Shown: piece after piece, positions 11,176 through 19,872 of the stretch
Layout: every line of letters starts with the position of its first letter
Position numbering within the stretch: position 1 is the first letter of the stretch
NCBI GenBank assembly: GCA_021613335.1
Contig: JAJTWR010000263.1
Span: 1,596,001 to 1,660,000 of the forward strand
From: Whitmania pigra
Lineage: Eukaryota; Annelida; Clitellata; Hirudinida; Haemopidae
Reading direction: 5' to 3'
Length of the DNA stretch: 64,000 bases
The notes under the pieces: generated by a model
The model's database searches: none
What the model saw: the letters and a program-made list of their open reading frames with translations, nothing else
What the model was told of the DNA's origin: nothing
Program-made: the position numbers and the translations under genes

Positions 11176-12428
11176 TCAGGCCACTTCTTCTACAATTCCA
11201 TGACCCACTTCCTCGTCGTCGGTGTACTTGAACGAATCCACTCTGATGAGTTGTTGAGCTCCATAAACCGCCCTCAGATGGCCTTTGGTCAGGTACTGAA
11301 CCACGTTATCCTCAACCCTGGAAAAGCCGTGGTCTGACCTCAGAATGCGAGACAAGTTGTCGGCCGAAATCTCAAGGATTTCCAGACATTGTTTTGTCTT
11401 CTTGTCTTTTACGTAGACTGGAACGATGGAATGGATTGCTCTGATGGTGGTTGTGATGACAAAGTCTGCCGTTAATTCTTCTTCCCTGATTATCAGTGCT
11501 GCCACCACGCGAGACTTTCTTTCGACTTTGACCTGAAATTGTTCGTAGGAATCTTATTTATTAGGAAATCTATTAATTTAAAACTAAACTTTAATTTAAA
11601 TTCATACTAATTAATGCGATGACTATTTCATTTTTCTTTGATTAACAATGCAAATAATAGTATAAATTGTAATCAGTTGAATAAATTACCATAGCTCATC
11701 CTAATAATAACAACTTAATTAATTACTTGGCTGTCAACTCCCCAAGTAAGATTCTCTTCGATTGTTTGACCTGTCGCCTTAGTCACCTGAAGTTCTCCAC
11801 TCAAACCACCTGTGATCCTGCAGGTGTCTATCTCACCTCCAGCCAGAGAATCAGATCTTGGGAGGGAAGGCGAGGTGGGAAGAGAAAGTCTGACATCCAC
11901 CTGTCCTCCGATCTTGAATCCTCTCTGAATGTTGACGTCACACCTCGAGGTTGTCTTCCTCTCCGTTTTAAAAGTGAATGTTTGCCCTTCGTCGCTCGTG
12001 TTCGTGAATTCGGTTCGAAACAAGCAGAGGTCTCGTTGTACAACCTGCTTCTTCATCTTGTCGACGGCTGTTCTCGGCCTGAGGAAACCAGAAGGATCGG
12101 ATTCTTGCTGAGATCGAATGTTGAATTTGGTCAAACAGTGATTTATGTCCAAGTAGCTCCAGTTCACTTCCAATTCGTATCTTAAAACATTAATGTCATT
12201 CTTATTATATGCTTTTTTTGAAGGGTAGTAATAGCATTGCATTATTAATTATGTATTTATTTTTAGAATTACAAATAGAAAATTTAAAAATTACTTTTTA
12301 TTTTTAAATATTCTGTCAAAAAAGTTGGTTTCAGCGAGTTCATTCCACGCAAAATCCGTGAGAAGTCGATCGAGGTCCACCATTGGATCCCTGTTCATCG
12401 ATCTCCCCCCAAGTGAAAAGAACGGCAT
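11176..12428 (-). CDS. Aerolysin-like (ETX/MTX2-type) beta-pore-forming family protein, 3 exons
   Basis: Exons on the minus strand: 12428-12295, 12180-11727 and 11532-11176. They total 945 bases, encoding 314 residues with frame kept across both introns. The central exon has the alternating, Ser/Thr-rich strand pattern of the aerolysin-like insertion region: a phrase of the type F-x-N-x-[ST], then TFKTERKTTS, a glycine-rich strand, a P-containing loop, and LTWGVDS at the splice site. The last exon continues with a beta-strand segment KVERKSRVVAALII. In known members this fold oligomerises and inserts a beta-hairpin into membranes. Many animal copies are secreted defence or venom proteins, others are endogenous. 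No signal peptide is visible at the chosen ATG, which follows a good acceptor (TTCCAG), so an upstream exon may supply one. The family call rests on pattern recognition, not on a search. Confidence 0.5.
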
Positions 12429-12540
12429 TCTTGTTGTTTGCTGGAATTTAATCATTTAAACCAATTTAATAATACTACAAATACTTTAACGTCATTTAAT
12501 AAACTATAAATAATTTAATATATAAATAATTAATAGAACA

Positions 12541-13000
12541 GTGACCAGGCTTCAACTTTCGATCGACTGCTTAAAGTTTATCAAATCTGAAGAACAGATT
12601 CACGAAGGAATTTATTATGTCTCTGACGACTCGAGCATCCAGTCTTATTCCTACTTCTGTCAGTCCAAGTCTGTGGCTGAGCTTCAACAAGCATGGTTGG
12701 TGGTATTTGAAGCGTCATAATTTTGCATTTGAGTGAAATTTCAAGCAAAACACGGTCAGAACATCAGACATCCAAGGAAGGAATTGAACATCACAAATCA
12801 GTCGAAAGCTGCGAATGTTTCAATTTTCATCATGCGTTCCGACGCCTTGGAAGGCCAACACATGCCTCAACACAAGTTTCGAACACGGCACACTTCGGCA
12901 ACATCGCCTCCCAGCGATGAAATCGCGTCGGCCACGATCGCCCGACGAGAAGATAAGGAATGCATTTGGCTAAGATTCGTCCTCCAATGACGTTTGATCA
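12541..13000 (+). other. Unassigned coding-like segments
   Basis: An open plus-strand segment at about 12541-12720 follows the acceptor-like GAACAG and encodes TRLQLSIDCLKFIKSEEQIH and, further on, YYVSDDSSIQSYSYFCQSKS before a TAA. It has no start codon. A second open segment at 12733-12990 begins after TTTCAAG. Both are richer in GC than the flanks and look protein-like, but neither matches a family I recognise. They could be exons of a lost or divergent gene, or a captured fragment. Confidence 0.3.
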
Positions 13001-13194
13001 ATGGCGCTATGTGAGTAAAGTTATACTTACGCCGAAATTACAACTTGCACATCGCACATTGCACAAGATAATCAGATTTCAAGTTGGTGAGAAAAGTGTT
13101 TTTTCAACGCGAGTCGGCATCAGATAGGGGCGAAAGTGTTCATCATTCCATTAAGAAAGACTAATCGTGTATCATCATAGCCAGGAGCTCCACC

Positions 13195-13290
13195 GACCCC
13201 ACAACCTACGGTCTAGGCAGTATTCGAACCACCGATTAAGCCCTGCAGAAGCGAACTCATTGACCACTCCTCTACCGCGAACGACGGGTG
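13195..13290 (-). repeat. tRNA-derived SINE-like fragment
   Basis: On the minus strand GGTAGAGGAGTGGTCAATGA (A-box-like, resembling tRNA-Ser or tRNA-Leu) is followed about 45 bases later by GGTTCGAATACTGCC (B-box-like). The downstream CTAG...GGTTGTGG resembles the tail of the similar sequence at 56290-56375. No acceptor stem closes, so it is not a functional tRNA gene. Confidence 0.45.
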
Positions 13291-14299
13291 GGTGGCCTCT
13301 TCTGCTTGGGTGTACGTAGCGGAGACGTCCGAACTTCAGTCGATGTCCAACAGCGATGTTCAGTTCATCACCGACAGGTTTATTAATTCAAATAATTCAA
13401 TAAATAAATAATTTATTAATAAATAAATCAAATAATTCAATAACAAACTAAATTTTACACATTTAAGTGATCAAACATACAACGTCAAATAAAAAAGGGT
13501 CAGATACAAGATGCATGTTTCATCCGCAAATTTAATTCCCATGGTGAATGAGAATTACTTTGTGATTGATTTCAATTGCAAATGACATCTGAAACCGACG
13601 AACAATAGCATTAATAAATGCCTTCGCCATTTGTATAATTATATTATGTTTTTCATTGTATGTAAAGCTCGTAAAAACAAACACATTTGTCGAAATGCAT
13701 AAAATATAAAATGCAAACGGATTATTAAACAACAGCACAAAACATACTTTAAAAAACAGTTAAAATAATGACGAATAATAAAGATTGAATTGCAAGTAAG
13801 AGCAGTGCAACGAGGGACCGTGTGCTAACGCGAAGCTAAATGTGATTATTAGAGCTTCATTTCCAAGATTCTGTTTAAAGCATGTTAAATTAGTTGAATT
13901 TGTACATATTTGTACAGTAAAACTTTTACTGATAAAATATAAGAAATACAATTATAAGAAACGCAACTCTTAGACTTTGTAGTTATGCTGGTAAAAAGTC
14001 ATTTATTGGTTTGCCTTGTTTTTAATATTTCACATTGCAAAATATTTCTAACGCATTCAGACAGTTTGAGTAATTCTTAATTGCCCATATGGACAAATCA
14101 GTAATCCATGCACAGTCCAAAGCTTTTTTACAACCAATTCGGGTGTTTTTACTTTCAAATGATTTTTTAGACCATTAATTTTCCCGCGATGAAAGTTTCG
14201 GCGATGAATTTTCCTTGACCCCTTTTGAATATGTTTTTCACCGGGACAAAGTACATGAACGCATATATAGATTGTATTTGAAATAATAAGAGATAACAA
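13291..14299. other. AT-rich region downstream of the FLYWCH-MULE gene, no gene seen
   Basis: Sequence without supported genes. The short minus-strand open frames at 13532-13951 and 14057-14299 have no recognisable motifs. The latter abuts the FLYWCH-MULE stop and may be 3' sequence of that element. Confidence 0.5.
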
Positions 14300-15685
14300 T
14301 TAAAAATTAAAATTGGAAGCCAATACCCTTAAATATTCAACAATATTCTGTTTATCATGTTCATTTATTATATTTTGAAGTCTTAGGGAAGCGTTTTCAT
14401 GACAGCTTTGTGAAATATTGTGTTTGATGTCAGCCACGTGTTGTTCCAATTTGTCCTCATTAATGGCTTGTTCGTTCTGCAGTGCTTGAATAAACAACCA
14501 TATATTTGAATAATTTGCCCCAATTGAATCACCGAATGTCCTACGCCAACTCTCACAGGAAGCATAAGTTTTCGACGAGGCGTTCAAACCATCTTCATAA
14601 CAGTTCCAAAGATTGTGCGGGAATCGAGGCGGTCTTCGGCCGTGTCGATTTGGTCGTCCGATCCACGTGTCTTCGAAGTGATCCAAAAAGGGTTGTGCGT
14701 TTTCAGGAAGAGAATCGGCCAACTGTTCAAACGATGAAACCACGTCTGACACCGGCACAAAAGCCAGCGCGGCAACCATCCTCAGTTGCATCGCGAATTC
14801 CTTATCATTCTCGTAACGATGTTGCAGCCCGTTGAACTGGATATTTCTCCAGAGGCTTTCACAAAAATTAAAAAAACATCCTTTAGGCTTTGATGCAGGA
14901 AAATTATGTTTATAAGCGTCAACAAATGATAATTCAAAGTTCATCATTACTGTCACGGGTGACAGGTTTGAGTTGGCATCCGTGAGCCGCGAAAACAATC
15001 TGTTGTAAGTTTCTTGAGTAGTGGACGGCAATAAAGCATAAACAAATGGCATAGTGCTTTCGTCGATACATCCGTGAATCACGTACAACTGAGAAAATGG
15101 AGGAGGAACGGTCTTAAAAGTTCCATCGGCAAACCAACACGTTGATTTGGACAATAGTTTGAGATTTTGTTCCGTACCGAAAATAAGCATTCTATCGGAG
15201 TCATCGCCCGTGTCCGACATCAAAAACGGATCGCCTTTGTGAGTAATCTGAAGCTCTTTTGGAATAATTAGGCCAGTCAATGAATTAGGTTTTGGCAATG
15301 GCCGACGAGCTTCACGTCTTGCATTACGAATGTTCTTTTTGAGCGATTCCAAGGATGGCATTTGATCTGCTGCCACTTGTGAAAGCCCGACGAAGGCATC
15401 GGTAACGATTTTCCGAATGTCCTGATTTGTTTTCGCCTTCTCCTTCATAACATTTACCACCTTCGTCACTTCCACCCTGGCACTGTTTCCGGCATGGTTA
15501 TGTTCACCTATCTGCTTAATGACCTCGTTTTTCATCGTATGAACACGTGCGCGGCATTTGAACTTTTGATTTTGGTCGCATTTCCAATACAATTTTTCAC
15601 CGCATCTCCTGTCATTGACATATAAATGTCCGGAGTACACTAATTTCTGCTTCCCTTTCTCACTTGATACAAATTCAAGAGTCAT
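14300..15685 (-). CDS. FLYWCH zinc-finger / MULE-transposase-like protein, 461 aa
   Basis: Single uninterrupted open frame. Residues about 5-64 form a FLYWCH zinc finger, with Trp34-x-Cys36, Cys44 and His62-x-His64. A MULE-type DDE region follows, with WFADGTFK giving the first aspartate (Asp187). The second site, usually a DFE-like motif, reads MNFE with Asn249, and the usual C-x-F-H reads CFFNF with Asn273. Two residues normally kept in active enzymes are therefore changed. In intact elements the protein cuts and pastes its own DNA in the nucleus. The full-length frame, with catalytic residues lost, fits either a recently dead transposon or a captured DNA-binding gene. No terminal inverted repeats or 9-base duplications were found by eye. 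Confidence 0.75.
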   Translation of the reverse strand: MTLEFVSSEKGKQKLVYSGHLYVNDRRCGEKLYWKCDQNQKFKCRARVHTMKNEVIKQIGEHNHAGNSARVEVTKVVNVMKEKAKTNQDIRKIVTDAFVGLSQVAADQMPSLESLKKNIRNARREARRPLPKPNSLTGLIIPKELQITHKGDPFLMSDTGDDSDRMLIFGTEQNLKLLSKSTCWFADGTFKTVPPPFSQLYVIHGCIDESTMPFVYALLPSTTQETYNRLFSRLTDANSNLSPVTVMMNFELSFVDAYKHNFPASKPKGCFFNFCESLWRNIQFNGLQHRYENDKEFAMQLRMVAALAFVPVSDVVSSFEQLADSLPENAQPFLDHFEDTWIGRPNRHGRRPPRFPHNLWNCYEDGLNASSKTYASCESWRRTFGDSIGANYSNIWLFIQALQNEQAINEDKLEQHVADIKHNISQSCHENASLRLQNIINEHDKQNIVEYLRVLASNFNF

Positions 15686-17056
15686 TACACAATTATCTGA
15701 AAAATATAAAATTATATTAAGTACATATAGCCTCTGGCAGTATTACAAAGTCAGGGCAAATCAATCTGTTTTGCGCCTTACGATCACTAACGTACCTTAT
15801 ACGAGAACCGTTATAGAACTTGATCAAAAAGGAAATGTGAACGGTTACATCACTAAGACCATGATCTGAACATCACGGAAAAATTCATCGCCTATAATTT
15901 CAACACCTCTTCTGCTTTAAGAATTTTAAATTTGAGTGATTAAAATATTTAGAATTTTCTCTCGATAAATGTTCCACACGATGAATTTTCTCGAGCTAAA
16001 TTGTCCGTGTACTTTTACATGGAAGAGTTGACGTCAGCACAAACAGCACTTCAATTTAGTTTCATTTTTTCCTCATTTTAAAAGTTTTTTGATCTGCTTG
16101 TCGGTGTTGAGTGGACTCTTCACACACCCACATTGGGTGTAATAACAACAATAACAATGACGATGGTGACGATTATAAAGGTGATGATGATGATGATTAT
16201 TTAAACAACAATGTAGTTGGAAGAGATACAACAATAAGCCGATATTCGTGAACAAAGTAGGTTTTCAACTGAGCAGCTGAATTAATTGAATGTCGAGAAG
16301 CAAGAAAATCAAGAATAACCTGACCAATAATAATGTAGGCAACAATGCAAGAAACAACGATTTACAAGAACAATGCTTGAAAAATACATCTTCAAGTTAC
16401 CAACCTTTCGTTGTCTGTTTAATCCTTTTTAAACTCTTAATTTCTTCACGAGAGAAAAGACGAAAAAATATCCCGATTGTACAGCAGACCAGCTAACAAA
16501 GGCGTACACTGTTTATGTTCCACTGCTGTGCTCGTTAGCTCCCCACGGTCTTGCTGTGTGGTTGCATCCATCTTCAGCTAACATTTTACAATTGATCGCA
16601 AGGAGTATTTTCCAGCTATGTTTGTAACAACCCTTCAAAGTTTGGAGATATTTAATTCTAAAGCAATGTAGTTCATTGTACCACGAGCTGTGACATACAT
16701 AAATAATTTAATAGATCTGATATATTTCAAAATAAAGATTTTTGTTCGGAATGGTTAGATGACCAATGATATTGCTATTAGAATGCTTTTTTATTTGAAG
16801 CTTTTATTTTTTTTTTATTTTGTCGTCTTCATCGGCAAAATATGAGCGGTTGTATGCTTCCTAATATTAAGGCAATTCATCATCTAGGTCGCTATTTCGT
16901 CTTTTCAGTTCTTAAATAAAGCTATTTCTCACAACACATCATATTATCTTCCTCTTTTAATGCCTAAGTGTCCCGTCATTTTTAAAGTCTAAGGAAAAAA
17001 GCTAAAATCCACTGATAACCAAAGCTTATAAATACACAAATTTTATTGGTCATAAC
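15686..17056. other. Intergenic, no gene seen
   Basis: AT-rich sequence with a short imperfect trinucleotide tract (ACAACAATAACAATGACGATG... around 16145-16215). The small plus-strand frame at 16290-16496 has no recognisable motif. Confidence 0.5.
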
Positions 17057-18074
17057 CAGGGACGCCCCTTGAGGGGGGCAAGAGGGGGGAGTTTGTTGCC
17101 CCCCCCCCACTTGGAACAGACTGAAATAAGTTGAGAAAATTAGGATTCAAATTTAAATGCATATTTATAATAATTCTGACAAAGTTTAGGATTTAAAGTT
17201 ACAACAAATATGTAAAATAAAATAATGTCCGCCCATCTCTCTTGGCATTAAATTAAATTCGCCATCGGTTGGATATTTCGTTGTCTTGGTGATTTTGTTT
17301 ACTTTCATAATTTGTTGACGGTTATTTGAAAGTTTGAGTTTTTTAATACGTGTTATAATAAGCGCTTAATTAGTAATAATAACGAATATTAATATAGTTT
17401 AATAAGTCTAATCAACAAGTTGTTATTACGGTTTCACAGTAATTACCAGTAAATAGTACATCTTATGGCTCTTTATAATTCTTGTTTATAAGGATGGTTT
17501 GAGGACATTAAGCTGAGACCTTATTATGTTTCATATCTGAGGCATAGATCGCAAAATGAATTTGTTCAATTAATTGCGAACACGCTCAAAAGTAAAATCA
17601 TTAAAGAAATTTCTGACAATCAGTTCTACACTGTGATGGTGGATTCAACACGAGATAGTTCGAGGAAAGACATGTTGACTATTGTAATCCGTTTCGTCAA
17701 TCAGGAAGGAATTGCAAATGAAAGACTCTTGCAAATAACCGAAATAACTGACAAGACTGGCGCTGGAATAGGAAAGAGTATAGCCAGTTGCTTGCAACGC
17801 AATGCCGTTGATACTGACAATCTTTCTTTTCAATATATGATTTTGCGGCTTCAATGTCGGGAGAGTTTAAAGGAGCTCAACAGAAAGTATCTGAGTTGGT
17901 TGGCCACTTTGTACCATATGCTCCTTGTCAAGCACACAGAACAAACACCGCAGATGAACATTGTTGCCGTGCCAGTACGATCATTTCCGATATGTTTATT
18001 ATTTTAGAAGAATTTTTGGAGCTGGGAAAAACTGTCCTTCATGCCCCCACTATTTTGCCTTCAGTATGTCCCTG
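17057..18074 (+). mobile_element. hAT element (ZMYM-like), internally deleted, with 8-base target duplication
   Basis: The element begins CAGGGACGCCCC and ends ATGTCCCTG, giving a CAGGGAC terminal inverted repeat. It is flanked on both sides by the identical 8-mer GTCATAAC (17049-17056 and 18075-18082), the target-duplication length characteristic of hAT transposons. Just inside the left end is a GC-rich run of G and C tracts. The interior carries a frameshifted hAT transposase fragment. At about 1.02 kb it is far shorter than an autonomous copy. Confidence 0.88.
17493..18060 (+). pseudogene. hAT transposase fragment (ZMYM1-like), frameshifted
   Basis: Translation starting with GWFEDIKLRPYYVSYLRHRS runs through NQFYTVMVDSTRDSSRKDML, the region of the first catalytic aspartate in ZMYM/TTF-type hAT transposases. 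Near 17838 the frame shifts. The continuation YDFAASMSGEFKGAQQKVSE is in another frame, and from there on PYAPCQAHRTNTADEHC is readable before sequence quality falls off at the transposon end. The N-terminal zinc finger and the C-terminal dimerisation region are missing, so it cannot be functional. Confidence 0.8.
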
Positions 18075-18240
18075 GTCATAACTAAGGTTGGATCCCCGAC
18101 GTTTTCAAATGGCCCTAAAATGCACTTTGCATATTTTACAAGTTCTACTTAAATTTAAATGCAATTTCGAGAGATGTTTGTATATTAAGTCCAAATCATC
18201 TCAGTTATGTAACGGACTATAATCAAATAAATAAATAGGA

Positions 18241-18652
18241 TAACATAACATAACAATTATTTATAGTGGTTAAGAAGACCTAGATCTATGTAATAACCAC
18301 TCTTTTTAGTCCTAATAACCGAATTTACTTAAGTAAATTTTGAATTTATCTACTATGTCAGCATGGATGGTTTCCTTATCTAGTTTATTCCATAAGGAAA
18401 CCACCCTTGAACTGAAATAATTGTTTTTCAAGTTTCCCGAAGCCTTCCTATATAATTTACAATCGTGCCCTCTAGTAGAAACACTTTTTGTGGCTTCGAA
18501 AAACTGTTCAGGCAAAAGGCCTTCCCTTCTCGATAAAATTTTGAATGCCTTGATGAGGTCCCCTCTATTTCTTCTCTTTTCCAGAGTCGTTAATTTACAT
18601 CTATTTAATCTTTCCTCATAACTCAGCTTTCCAAAACCTTCTATCAACATCT
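18241..18652 (-). mobile_element. Non-LTR retrotransposon (CR1/L2-like) 3' end
   Basis: A minus-strand open frame at 18312-18650 encodes the C-terminal tail typical of CR1/Jockey-group reverse transcriptases: LSYEERLNRCKLTTLEKRRN, GDLIKAFKIL, STRGHDCKLYRKASG, FFSxRVV-like NYFSSRVVSLWNKLDKE, and a closing DKFKIYLSKF. A short 3' untranslated region follows, ending in TGTTA repeats (TAACA on the plus strand at 18241-18256). The 5' part is missing, as is common for truncated insertions. The truncated copy at 4063-4135 shares the tail. Confidence 0.8.
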
Positions 18653-19872
18653 AAGGATGTTTGTATACAATCAAATGATGTTATGTGTGAAATGGATTAA
18701 TATTGAACTTATGTTTAACGTTATCAGGAAATTGACCGAGACGTTAATAAAATTCTTAGATACACAATTGACTAGCTTAAGAATTTTACATCAAGATATC
18801 GAAATTCCAGCAGAGACAATAGTTGCCAATTTTGGTAGATTAGGTCCACATCGTCTTGCGCTTTTATAAAACTGTTACTTTCAAAAAACTCGAATGTAAA
18901 AAACCTAAAATAATTTTTTAGTGCAATTTTGTAAAGGTTATAAAATAAGTATCAACGTGATGAGAGAACTTTTCGCTGAAATTTTAATGCTTTCTAAAGA
19001 AAACCTTTTTTTTTTATTTATCCATTATTTGATTACAAAAGTAATCTAGTGTCTTCAATGAATGACAAATGGCAAGTGATGCCTAAACTGCAATTACCTC
19101 CTCACAACAGGGTACTTTCAAGAATACTAAGGCCATGCCAACATACCTCAGTCCATAATCTTAATCCATAATTTCATTAATGTTTTATTAATGTTTTATT
19201 AACGTCCGTTGCATAACTAGATGATTAGGACGGTGCACCCGCAGCGGGGTTAGAACCCCTCATAATTTCATTGGTTATTACTTCCTATTATAACTACAAT
19301 TTTGAGTAATTCATCAAGAGAGAAACACTGAATAAAATGTATATTCTAATAATTAGAGCTATAAAATAAAACAATACAAGATTGGTCTAGTAAGTTCTGA
19401 CAGGACACTACCATTAAAATTAAAATTACAAAATGTCAGGAACAACAGATTTGAATTCAGCAATGCAACTCAAAATTTCCCAAAAGTGCTCTGGAGAAAC
19501 TCAACTTTTTTCACATAATTCATCGACTGACTTTAGACTCTCATTGTAAAAATTATAAAATATATTCGTGATGATGGTGATAACATCAAATAGAATTAAT
19601 CTACAATCTCTCATCTCAACACAAAAGCATCTAGTAGACAACATTTATGAAAGACTTTGGTATCAATGTGATGGATCCCAAACATTGAAATGAAACTACA
19701 AAATAATGTTCAAAATGTGAAATGTTATGCAATTGAAAGACGAGTTGAAGGTCTGATGATGTAATGCACTATGGTAAAACACAACACCACTACAACAACA
19801 AACTCAACAAACAACAACCTACAAAGTGAATTACTGGAAATTAAAGACTTTAACTATAAGCTCTAATTGTTT
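18653..19872. other. Intergenic, only repeat fragments seen
   Basis: Lies beyond the LINE fragment, toward the 3' end of the SLC26A11-like gene. A short plus-strand frame at 18657-18869 (with TETLIKFLDTQLTSLRILHQ) may be transposon-derived, but no family is clear. It also contains the SINE-like tail listed at 19200-19265. Confidence 0.45.
19200..19265 (-). repeat. SINE-like 3' portion
   Basis: On the minus strand GGGGTTCTAACCCC (B-box-like) is followed by CGTCCTAATCATCTAGTTATG and CAACGGACGTTAATAAAAC. The ATCATCTAGTTATGCAACG part is also present at 56186-56210 with two differences. I take both as the tail of one short interspersed repeat family. Confidence 0.4.

Noticed and set aside
11727..12185. 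152-codon plus-strand open frame
   Set aside because: Opposite-strand shadow of the central exon of the aerolysin-like gene, which has consistent splice sites on the minus strand.
18657..18869. C-terminal part of the hAT transposase
   Set aside because: It lies outside the target-site duplications of the hAT copy and lacks the dimerisation motif; origin unclear.
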